Shown here piece after piece: positions 52,905 to 62,128 of a stretch of 64,000 bases of DNA. The position numbers were made by a program, and so were the translations under genes. The notes beneath the pieces are model-generated. The model did not search any database and was not told the DNA's origin. It saw nothing but the letters and a program-made list of their open reading frames with translations. Within the stretch, counting starts at the first letter, position 1. Each line of letters begins with the position of its first letter. This DNA is from Amoebophrya sp. A120 (lineage: Eukaryota; Sar; Dinophyceae; Syndiniales; Amoebophryaceae), in NCBI GenBank assembly GCA_905178155.1, contig CAJINV010000005.1, forward strand, positions 6,718,153 to 6,782,152, given 5' to 3'.

Positions 52905-55258
52905 TGTGCTAGCTTTTTCTTTGGGAAATCAACAGCAAATGGCAGCATTTTATACCCAGAACCCTCGGCCAAAAACCCGCTGGTTTCCACCCTGGTTGCG
53001 TTTCCGCGAGCGCACGCCGCGGTTTCCAATCAGAAAACGAACCAAGTTGCCGTGTATTTTCACGGCGCGACAGGGGGCTTGTACGGGAGCCAGGGGGGAT
53101 TCATCGGCAACGGCGGCTTTTACCCGGAAAACCTGGTGCAAGTCTGCTATGGAAGCGTCAGGACTGAAATCGTCAAAGTTGAAATAACTTCTCATGCATA
53201 AACTGCAAGGCATGAAGTGCCTCTCTTGCAGGGACGGCAAGTGAGGCCGACGGTCAGCCTGTTTGGGGTCTGCGGTAGAGCTGCAAATGTAGCATGACAA
53301 AAGACGCCTTCGGTCTCTAAACAGCATGACAAGCTGGATTTAGACGGTGCCGAAATTTGTCATGCACCGCTTGAAAATTGGGCTTCCAACTGGTATCGAT
53401 TTTATGCATTACAAGTTATTTCAACTTTGTCGATTTCAAACCTGACACCTCCATATCTGTGACCGCTTGTACCCGGAGTTACAGCGGGTCATGTGGCTGT
53501 TTCCTGCCGCGATGCAGTTCGGTGCCGACCCTAGCAAAGGACAAACAAAATGGATTCAGTACACCGAGGACTACACTACAAATCGCCCGACCGCCGGCCT
53601 GGAGCACGCAGACCTGCAGGACTTCACCGACAGCAGTCTGGCCGTTTACGACGATGTGGCAAGTTTGTTGTCCCCGAATCACGTGACAGCGCCGTGCTCC
53701 TTGGCCATGGGCGGATTTTCCCAAGGGGGGCTGTTGTCCTTGAAAGTCGCTGCGGAAAGGAACCCGAAGGAGTTGGCTCACCCGTGTACGTATCAACTGT
53801 AAAAATGTCTGGGTCTGGAAACTTGTGATGCTGAATTGCGCATGATTGAAGCGCTTCCAATGGCAGGCAAGCATGACAAGTTTTTGAGAGGCCTGCTGAT
53901 GCCTAGCACGCATTACAAATTGCGTTTTTGCATGACAAAGAAAGCCTCTGTTTTGCTGCTCATGCAACACAGATTTTCCACGAATGCATGACACGCATTA
54001 CAAGTTCCACTTTTCCAGACCCAGACACTTTTACATTTGATAGTACGCTGACGGGCGCGGCGGGGTTCTCGACCTTTTTTCACAAGAACCGGAAGCCTGA
54101 CGAGCCTGTGAAGGCCTGGAAAGTGGACGACGAGCTCGAGCGAATTGAAAATTTGCACAAAAGCCAGGGCCACCTCCGGCCCGGGCAGTCTTTTCGCACG
54201 CGGCTGTTTTACGACAAGCACGACCGCCGGACGCTGGCCAAGAACCAGTTCATTGAGCCGGAAGGTCATGGTGAAGCACCTGCCGCCGGCCAGCAGCCTC
54301 CTGCGACTTCCTCTATGCAGTCACAGCTGAAAGTCGGTAAGACGGCCGAGGAGAAGCGGCATTCTGCCGGGGGCGCTTCCGTGGATGCAACAGGCTACAA
54401 GCAGCACACTTACCACCTGGTCGAGTGGCCCACCTGCCGCATTCCAGACGGCGACCCGGCGAAGGGCGTGCCGGGGGTGGGCCTGTCTCCTACTGGTGTG
54501 CTTCAGAAGAACATGGAGAACCACCACCTGGTGTCAGAACTATCAAATGCAAAAACGTCTGGATCTGGTGGGAGAGTGGAACTTGTAATGCTGTCTGCGG
54601 ATTCTAAAAATATCTGCGTTGCAATTGCATGAGCAGCAAGAAGAGGAGTCCAGTTCTTGGCACGCGGAGAGCAGGGTATTTCTCATGCGTAGTTAGCATC
54701 AAGAAGCTCTCGAAAAATCTGTGATGCCAGCACCAGCATGACAGACGTCACAGGTCATGCAAAATGTGCATGACAAGTTCGCATCCTTCCAGATGACCCA
54801 GACATATTTGGAATGCATAAGAACACCGGTTGGATGACGTGTGTCGGTTTTACGCGGAGAGCCTTATGAAATGCAAAAGTGTCTGGGTCTGGAAGGTCGC
54901 CAGGTTTGTCATGCATATTTTGCATGACTCAGGATGTCTGTAATGCATGATCTAGCATCACAAATTTTGTGAGGGCTTCCTGATGCCTATACCGCATGAC
55001 AAATGCTCTTTCCGTGTAGCAAAACTGTGACGCTCTACTTTGCTGCTCATGCAATACAGATTTTTTTGGAATCCAAAATCAGCATAACAAGTTGCATTCT
55101 TCCAGACCCAGACATTTTTGCATTTGATAAGCCTGCGCGAACAACAACTTCCCGGGGAGAGGAAACAACTGCCACCGTTCTCTCGGGGACAGGCGGGCCC
55201 GAAGAATGCCCCAGAGGGGAAGTGCGCGGGAGGCGGCTCAGCTTGCGGGGGACGGTGA
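52905..55258 (+). CDS. Acyl-protein-thioesterase-like alpha/beta hydrolase (5' partial)
   Basis: Five exons (to 53,147, 53,461-53,790, 54,048-54,540, 54,825-54,864, 55,135-55,258) join in frame after removal of four introners. The first visible exon holds the strand-loop VAVYFHGATGGLYGS. Then come VMWLFPAAMQFGADPSKGQT and the nucleophile elbow MGGFSQGGLLSLK, whose G-F-S-Q-G-G is typical of the phospholipase/carboxylesterase (acyl-protein thioesterase) family. The end, ENHHLVSEHRLDDVCRFYAE, resembles the family's His-containing C-terminus (G-M-x-H-S...E-x-x-D-V). Family members are about 220-230 residues; this one is longer, with about 100 polar residues between nucleophile and His. The catalytic Asp was not placed with confidence. 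The 5' exon with ATG is missing. Substrate unknown. Confidence 0.7.
53148..53455 (+). mobile_element. Introner, family VII
   Basis: TATGGAAGCGTCAGGACTGA at the left, TTTCAAACCTGACACCTCCATA at the right. Flanks TCTGC/TCTGT (4 of 5). Confidence 0.85.
53791..54042 (+). mobile_element. Introner, family I
   Basis: TATCAACTGTAAAAATGTCT at the left, CACTTTTACATTTGATA at the right. Exact duplication GTACG. Confidence 0.9.
54541..54819 (+). mobile_element. Introner, family I
   Basis: TATCAAATGCAAAAACGTCT at the left, AGACATATTTGGAATGCATA at the right. Exact duplication AGAAC. Splits the conserved His region of the hydrolase (VSE|HRL). Confidence 0.9.
54865..55129 (+). mobile_element. Introner, family I
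   Basis: TATGAAATGCAAAAGTGTCT at the left, AGACATTTTTGCATTTGATA at the right. Exact duplication AGCCT. Confidence 0.9.
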
Positions 55259-56469
55259 GGGAGAAGTGAGAAGAGGAGTAGTAGAATGCTCAAGCAGTAC
55301 AGTAAATAGAATAAACACGCGCAAGAATCACACATGAAAGAATGTACCACCATACGCAGCACATACGACAGCACACAGCGCAGGAGCATACAATATTTTG
55401 CACTACTAAACTATGAATCACTTGTGAATCGTATTCGTATCAATAATCAATCTAATATTTGACTCTAGAAATAATTTTCAGATCGCCGTGTTGAAGTATC
55501 CAAGCATGATCCGTAGGGACCCCCCCTTCCGAATCAAACATGATCGTATCTACGCTGCATGCAAAAATAGAATAACCCCACCTAGTTGTACCGGTCCCTT
55601 TCGCGTTTCTTTTTGTGGATTTCCGCATATCATCACAGATGTCACGGCACTGTAGAAAGCCTACGATACAAACACAGTTTTTTTTGGCATTACCCCACTC
55701 TCTCGCCGTTGTTCTCCCCAGCATATGGTACCTACTAGATAAAAGCCGCCCAGCATAGTACTCTCTGCGCCCCCGTCTCCACATGACGAAGTCGGATCGG
55801 ATTCTGATTTTGCATGACACAGGGGATTTCGGATCTGAATTTCAAGTTTAACCCTCATAGAAAGATACCAGGGCTTTCGCAATGCAGGCACGGTTGGTGA
55901 TAATTTTTATTGTAAGTAAGATTTTCTGTTCGACATGGTGAACGTTATCGTGAAAGAAAGTCAACCGTTCTGCAGGGCCTCGATCGACGTCGGTCAACAA
56001 GCGCGTGTGGTTAACAAAGAAAGGCAACGCCATTCGTCATTTCTGCTCAGCAGGTCCTCTAGTAGTACTCCACCGTGAATCGTCGTCGTATTGCAGAAGG
56101 TGCTGGTCAAGGTAGGCGAAGCTGTAGATGCAAAAATCGCAGAAGTTCATTCGTGAAGATCGTCTCTCTCATTCGTCAAGTCGTGGGTCGTGATACTTAC
56201 GAAGAAAGTCGTTTCTTTTCTTTTTCCAATCCAAAGAACTCCCGTGACAAAGACAATCTTCCGTGTCGTACTACTACACTTTATTCCAGGTAGTTAATGA
56301 AAAGAGAAAGTTTTTTTTTGATCGTTAAATTGGTCTCGGTTTTGGGGAAAATAAGTGGAAATTGTTGGCAAACGCCAGCATACTACTATCTAGATAGAAC
56401 TAGTACACTGACTTTCAGCATAGGACCCACCGACAAAGAACAACTTCAGCAAGAAAAGAACACAAAAAG
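55259..56469. other. Intergenic, nothing recognised
   Basis: About 1.2 kb, AT-rich. A 122-residue - strand frame (55,452-55,820) has no support. Confidence 0.5.
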
Positions 56470-59400
56470 ATGTTGGAGCTCGACCCGGTGCACAAGGAGT
56501 TTGGGTCTCCCGAGAGGCCGAAGCCCAAGAAGACTTCGGTCTGCGAGGAGGCCTCGCCCGCCTCTTGCAGCAGTAAGAAGCTGTTGCTAGGCGCCGTCTG
56601 CTCGGTGCTGTGCCTGTTCACCGTTGCCTATGTGTACAAGTGGCAAAGTCACCTGGCCGCGTCCAGCTCGGAGGTGCAAAAGCACGACGCGTTTCACGAT
56701 TTTGACAACAACTTCGACTACAAGGGCAAATACGGTTACCGCGGAACAACTTCTACTGCTGGTATCAAACCCAAGTCTAAAGCCCGTGGGAAGAAAGGCG
56801 CGAAAATAACCGCAGCGGCAGCAGCGAGCACAACTACATCATCTAGTGCCGACCTATTAGGGTCATCTTCCCTGGAAAATCTTCAAGAATTGAACCCCGA
56901 TGGCACCACTTCTGCGGAACATCAAACAGTCGGCAAGAAACAAAGCCAGAAACTCGTCCAGGAACAACAGTCCGAGGCGGAATTGGAATTGCAAGAGCGG
57001 AAAAGGGTCGCGACGAAGGTTTTCAGTCGCCTTATCAAAATGAAAAATCCCCCCACCCCATACTCAAACTAGAAATTTGCGATGCAGATTTGTGGTCACA
57101 AATCATGCTAGAAGGGAAAAGATGCGGACTGTAGTGCTGGTTGGCGTGGGAATAAACCTTTGCGCCTTCAACATAACAGAAAACAACTAAAAGTGGGAAA
57201 CAGCATGACAAATTTCCTGCAAACGAGGCCACAGCTGCGTCTCTTGGCCTTCTAGCATTACAAGTCGATTTGTGTACTCAAATACAGCATCACAAATTTC
57301 GTTTTCGATATGGGGAGGGGGGATTTTTCCTTTTTATACGCCTGCACAAGAATTTCGATCGGTATCAGCGGTTGGAAGAAGAATTCAACAAGAACGGCAC
57401 GACCAGTAGTACAGTTTCTACTGTGTCCTCGGCGACAAGAGCAGCAGCGAGTTCTTCAGCCTCCACTGGTGCAGCTGCGACCAAAAATGACACAACAAGT
57501 GCAGTCGACAATAACACCTCGTCCGGGGCGACGATGATCATGTCGACAAAAACCAACACTTCCTCGGATTTTCTCTACTACCAATCTGTCCGGAACCGCA
57601 CCGCGAGGTTACTGGAGAAAATCTCGTCGGACCACTTGATATGCATTGCAAACGTATCGTACAACTAGTATGACTGTGAGTTGCATGGCAAATTTGCTCA
57701 GAATGAGCAATGGAATTTCTCATGCGGATTTACCTACTTTTGTAATGCATACTTAAACGGAATTGATACTAGTGGTAGTGCAATACTTTTGCAATGCATA
57801 GTTGGAGCAGTACTTGCCCCACTGGGACTCCATCTCTGTGGCGCTGCAGCGGGAGTTTTACCACGGGCCGGAGCAAATCATCACCCTGCTGCCCCCGCGC
57901 GTCAGCGAAAAATTGACGGTGGACCTGGCGATGCAAATGACGTTTCTGACGTCGATGGGCTCGATATGAGAGTGCACAACCACTACCCCTCCTCCTCCTC
58001 ATTTGTACGGCATGAGCCAACAGCTACACAAACACCAGCCCTCCTGGGGCCTGTGCATGACAAGTCCAGGCCGCGAGGGTTGTACTGTTTGGGCTATTTC
58101 CGAAATTTGTCATGCAAACAATGCCGCAGGGCAGCAAATGGATTTACGGTTTTGCATGACAAAGAAGGGGACCGGGCGGAGTTCTGCACTCTCATACTCG
58201 AAGAAAAGCGTGCACGTGGAGTATGACGACGGGAACAACGGGATGGAGTTATCAAATGCAAACATGTCTGTGTCTGGAAAGTTGCGAGGCTCTTTGTCAT
58301 GCTAGTCTGGCATGACTCTGTACTCCGTGTTGCGTGGCCGCAGCAAAGAGCTCCTGTTGCCTGTCACGCAAAAACGCAGTTTCTCATGCGGAGTACGCAA
58401 GTCAGAACCACGAAAAAACTTTGTCATGCTTGGCAGCGCATGACAGTGTGGTGCTTGCTATTCCCTTCCTTGCATCACAAGTTTTCAGACATCCAGGGAT
58501 CTTTGCAATGCATAGGAATCCGACCTGTTCGATTTGTACCTGTACCATCCGATCGAGATTGCCAAGCTGTTGATCCAAGACCTGAAGCTGCTGGATATGG
58601 ACCACGTATCCACAGGAAATTTCCCGTACACGTACAAATGCAGTCTCTGCATGACAAAACTTACCTTCAATCCCAGTCTAGCATGACAAGTTGGACACTG
58701 CAAGTTAGCGAAATTTGTCATGCATTTTGTACATGTACGGGAAATTTACAGTGCATACCACGACACCCAGTACAACAAGAAATACCTGTTGCAGGAGTTT
58801 ACGGTTGCCTTGTCCAAAGATACGGTTGACTTGGACAAAAGCGGGAAGCTATTACAGTGAAAAATGCCCCCATCGTCCCCAAAGTTGCAAAAATTTGTGA
58901 TGCGAAGTTTCCAAATGAAAACTTTTTGCCATGCATGAAAGGAGTATGAATGTTTCTGATGCAGAGTCAAGGCGTGTATCGCATCGCTTGCATGACAAGC
59001 GCCACTCTTGCTGGGGTCTTTTGCAATACAAATTTTTGCTATTCACGATTGGAAACCTGTGATGCTGATAGATGCAAGAGGGCAAGTGTTGCTTTTGGAA
59101 AGGTTTGCAATACAAATTCTCCCAAGTTCGGTGGTGGTGGGGGCATTTTTCACTTTGATAGAAGCTGGATCTACTGGAATTCGCCACTTTGTTTGCCAGA
59201 ACTACTAGTACTGGCAACGCGACCAGCACCAGTGCGGGAGGAGACGAAGCGGAGGAAGATCCGGTGGGCGAGAAAAACTGCAAACTTCTGGAAATCTTGG
59301 ATCTGCTATGAATTGCAAAAGTACAACAACTATCGCACTCGTACTGATTGCAGTCATGCATTACAAATCATTTCCTAAGGCATATCAGCATTACAAGTTC

Positions 59401-61220
59401 CATTTCTAATGCTGAGCGAATTTGTAATGCGATTCCTACAACTAGAACCAGTGCGGTGCTTTTGCAATTCATATCTGCTGGCGGCCGGCAAATCCGGCGG
59501 TCTGATCGCTCCGGAGATCGTGGACCAGGCCTACGTATGAACTGCAAAAGTATCGTACTCGTATAAATGCAAGTCTTGCATCACAAATTTTTCTCTCAAG
59601 GTAAATCAGCATTACAAATTTCATTTCTCATGCTGAGGAAATTTGTAATGCATTTATACGAGTGCGATACTTTTGCAGTTCGTAGTACGGCATCCTGTTC
59701 GGCGAAAAGCGGAAAGAGGAGTTGATTGCGGCGTTGAAAAGCAGCGCGGAAGACCACGGGAAAAAAAACACCGTGAGGTACTGCCCGGATGGCGAGCTGT
59801 CCGTATCAAATGTAAAAATGTCTGGGTCTGGATGATAGATTGCCACGTTTGTCATGCATGTTTTGCGTGACCCATAATGCCTGTAGCGCATGACCCAGCA
59901 TCACAGATTTTTAGAGGGCTTCCTGATGCCTGTTTCGCATGAGAAATTCCCTCCCCACGTATTACAATCTGGACTCCCTTTGCTGGTCATGCAATACAAA
60001 TTTTTTTAGAATCCAAAGACAGCATCACAAGTTGCACCCTTCCAGACCCGGACATATTTGCAATGCATAGTCCGTCTACGTGTGCAACGCAGCAAACGCC
60101 GACGGCAAGTTCAATCCTTTTCTACTGCCCGACTTCCAGCACGAAGCGCCTTTCTTAACACCGGAACAGTCCGAGTCCGTCGCTGGTGTTCCGCCGGCAC
60201 TTATTGAAAGGAAAAACTACTCCCCCTCCCCATATTGAAAAGGTATGTTAATGTTTCCGAAAATCTGTGTTGCTGATTTGAATTCACAAGTCGCATTTGT
60301 CTTGCAAGACGACAAGGGCAGAAGCCTCCGCCCCATTATGAAAGCGATTGGTCATGCTGTTGGGCCTAAAGGGAAGCCGTTTGCCATACTGAACAACTAG
60401 ACCCATACGCCCCTACCTAGCCCGGGGATCTGGCCGCAATGCCTTCCGGCAGTACCATGCTGATTGGTGTACACAAATCCAGCATCAGGAATTCCGTTTT
60501 GATATGGGGAGGGGGGATTTTTCCTCTCAATAGCACTTGCAGCGAACTCGTCGGTCACCTCGCCGTCCCTGAAAGGCATCGACCTGGACATGGACAAGTC
60601 GCTCTGCAAACTGTACAACTACGCTTTTTCCTCGAACATGAAGTCTGCCAGCGAGGAAGAGGTGAAAACGGTGGGCACAGCTTGCGAAGCGCTGTCGAGC
60701 TACTCGGGGCAGTCCTGTTGTCACTGGGTGGAGTCCGACAAGGAAAAGAACGCGTGCCGACCGTTTTACCGAGTATCATAGGTTGTTTGATCTCGTCTTT
60801 AGTGTTTGTCATAGCATGATACATAGCAAGTTGCAGCTGTTCTGCTGAAGTTTCGCCATGTGGGTAAGTAGAACGCAGCATGTGCCATGGTTCATCACGT
60901 ACTAGAAATCGGAAACGGAAGCTGTAGTTCTTTGTAGCGTCGATATCTGTAACGCATGAATAAGAAAATCAAAGCCAAAAAACTACACCCAGTGCCTCCG
61001 CCCCGTGGGTAAGACGAGCCAGCAAGTCCAGCTATACCAGGAAGTTTTTCAAGACGACTCGCTCGGCGACGTTGGTCCGGTTGAAAAATTCCACGAAACC
61101 GTCGACACGCGGACCATTCTGCCGCCGTTTGCTGCCTACGACAAGTACGGCCGAAAGCGGATGGATCTGCTGGGGGCGAAAACGCTCGACATGGAAGAGG
61201 AGATGAAGGAGGAAATGTGA
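56470..61220 (+). CDS. EF-hand single-pass membrane protein, 713 residues
   Basis: ATG at 56,470. Twelve exons give exactly 714 codons including TGA. Ten introners and one GT-AG intron (60,773-60,992) are removed. The N-terminal 35 residues are polar, followed by a membrane segment (KLLLGAVCSVLCLFTVAYVY, about 37-56): likely type II topology. An Ala/Ser/Thr-rich stalk follows. Then comes a helical domain (REFYHGPEQIITLLPPRVSE) and a canonical EF-hand loop DLDKSGKLDLLE (residues 407-418, Ca ligands at positions 1, 3, 5, 9 and 12) that is assembled only after splicing. A second calcium-loop-like site may be NADGKFNPF. A Cys-containing C-terminal domain (KNACRPFYRCLRPVGKT) ends in an acidic helix. 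It aligns with the protein starting at 62,129. Calcium binding is inferred from the loop; the cellular role is unknown. Confidence 0.75.
57033..57338 (+). mobile_element. Introner, family IV
   Basis: TATCAAAATGAAAAATCCCC at the left, ATGGGGAGGGGGGATTTTTC to TATA at the right. Exact duplication CGCCT. Confidence 0.9.
57640..57800. mobile_element. Introner, family III
   Basis: TATGCATTGCAAACGTATCG at the left, ATACTTTTGCAATGCATA at the right. Flanks CTTGA/GTTGG (3 of 5). Frame kept. Confidence 0.8.
57965..58196 (+). mobile_element. Introner, family VIII
   Basis: TATGAGAGTGCACAACCACT at the left, GGCGGAGTTCTGCACTCTCA then TA at the right. Exact duplication CTCGA. Confidence 0.9.
58250..58514 (+). 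mobile_element. Introner, family I variant
   Basis: TATCAAATGCAAACATGTCT at the left, CAGACATCCAGGGATCTTTG then CAATGCATA at the right, the same inserted word as at 45,563-45,853. Flanks GGAGT/GGAAT (4 of 5). Confidence 0.85.
58607..58757 (+). mobile_element. Introner, family X
   Basis: TATCCACAGGAAATTTCCCG at the left, ACGGGAAATTTACAGTGCATA at the right. Exact duplication CCACG. The only copy seen. Confidence 0.85.
58850..59160 (+). mobile_element. Introner, family XII (IV-like), inside an EF-hand loop
   Basis: TATTACAGTGAAAAATGCCC at the left, GGGGGCATTTTTCACTTTGATA at the right. Exact duplication GAAGC. Splits the Leu codon at position 8 of the EF-hand loop of the host. Confidence 0.9.
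59307..59473. mobile_element. Introner, family III
   Basis: TATGAATTGCAAAAG at the left, TGCTTTTGCAATTCATA at the right. Exact duplication TCTGC. Confidence 0.9.
59536..59684. mobile_element. Introner, family III
   Basis: TATGAACTGCAAAAGTATCG at the left, CGATACTTTTGCAGTTCGTA at the right. Flanks CTACG/GTACG (4 of 5). A GT...AG reading would add one Tyr to the protein. Confidence 0.85.
59804..60069 (+). mobile_element. Introner, family I
   Basis: TATCAAATGTAAAAATGTCT at the left, GGACATATTTGCAATGCATA at the right. Exact duplication GTCCG. Confidence 0.9.
60202..60532 (+). mobile_element. Introner, family IV
   Basis: TATTGAAAGGAAAAACTACT at the left, ATGGGGAGGGGGGATTTTTC to CAATA at the right. 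Exact duplication GCACT. Confidence 0.9.
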
Positions 61221-62128
61221 GGGTTGTTTGTCATGCTGTTCTCCATGACAAAAATGAGTTGTCAAAACAGCATTTTCAATTTGAAGATACTTATTGGAAG
61301 CAACAGCAGGTCTTTGGTGACGTTTCACATCGTAGCGGCTCTTTTGAATTTTTTGTTGATTTACATACTGTTTCACTCAAGAACTACACACGTTTCGATT
61401 CAGTTTTCGAAGAAGTTTTGTTTGTTCTTTAGCACGACCGCAACAACTCTAGTATAGTTTGTGTTTGATCATCTTTCAGTATCAGTTTGGCAGAGTGAGG
61501 AATTTGATACTACTACCACCTGTAATATACCATCAATTGCTAGAAGAGATCTCACCGTTTCATCACTTTTGTTTATTTGAACATTTTTTTACAATTTTCG
61601 CGTTCTGCAGCCTTGTCTAGAATTTTCGGATGACTCTCAACTTTATTCAGAATGTCATGCGTCTATACTTCTAGTACTTATTTGTTTCTATTACACCGTT
61701 TTCTTTTTCAAGCAAATCTGTATACCAGGAAAGTTTTTCTGCCGTTTGGAATCTGATCATTTTACAGGAAAATCAGCTGATATTTTTACGAAGAATTTTT
61801 CATGAACGGGAAGGATATTTTTGTACATCATGACAAGCTTAGAAAGCCACGCTCGGAGGCGTCGCGTCCGTATCTGGTCGTGGAGCACCTTCGTTCCTGT
61901 TGATGGAATGTGGGTTCTGTAAAGCGCTCCGCCTTAGCTTGCCTCGTATATGTCTTGATCTTTGAGATAAACAACAAGGCAACTGGAAAGGAGAGACGCA
62001 AGTAGAGAGCACCAGCATCAAACTTGAAGCATAGAAAATCGTGATGTTATGGACGAGGAGCGAAACGTCTGGCTCTTGGGCAATGTTTTAGGAGTTATTC
62101 TTTTTCGTAAAACAAAAGTCAAACTACC
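61221..62128. other. Intergenic between tandem EF-hand genes
   Basis: About 0.9 kb, AT-rich, with no introner ends and no coding frame of note. It may carry the 3' region of one gene and the promoter of the next. Confidence 0.5.
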
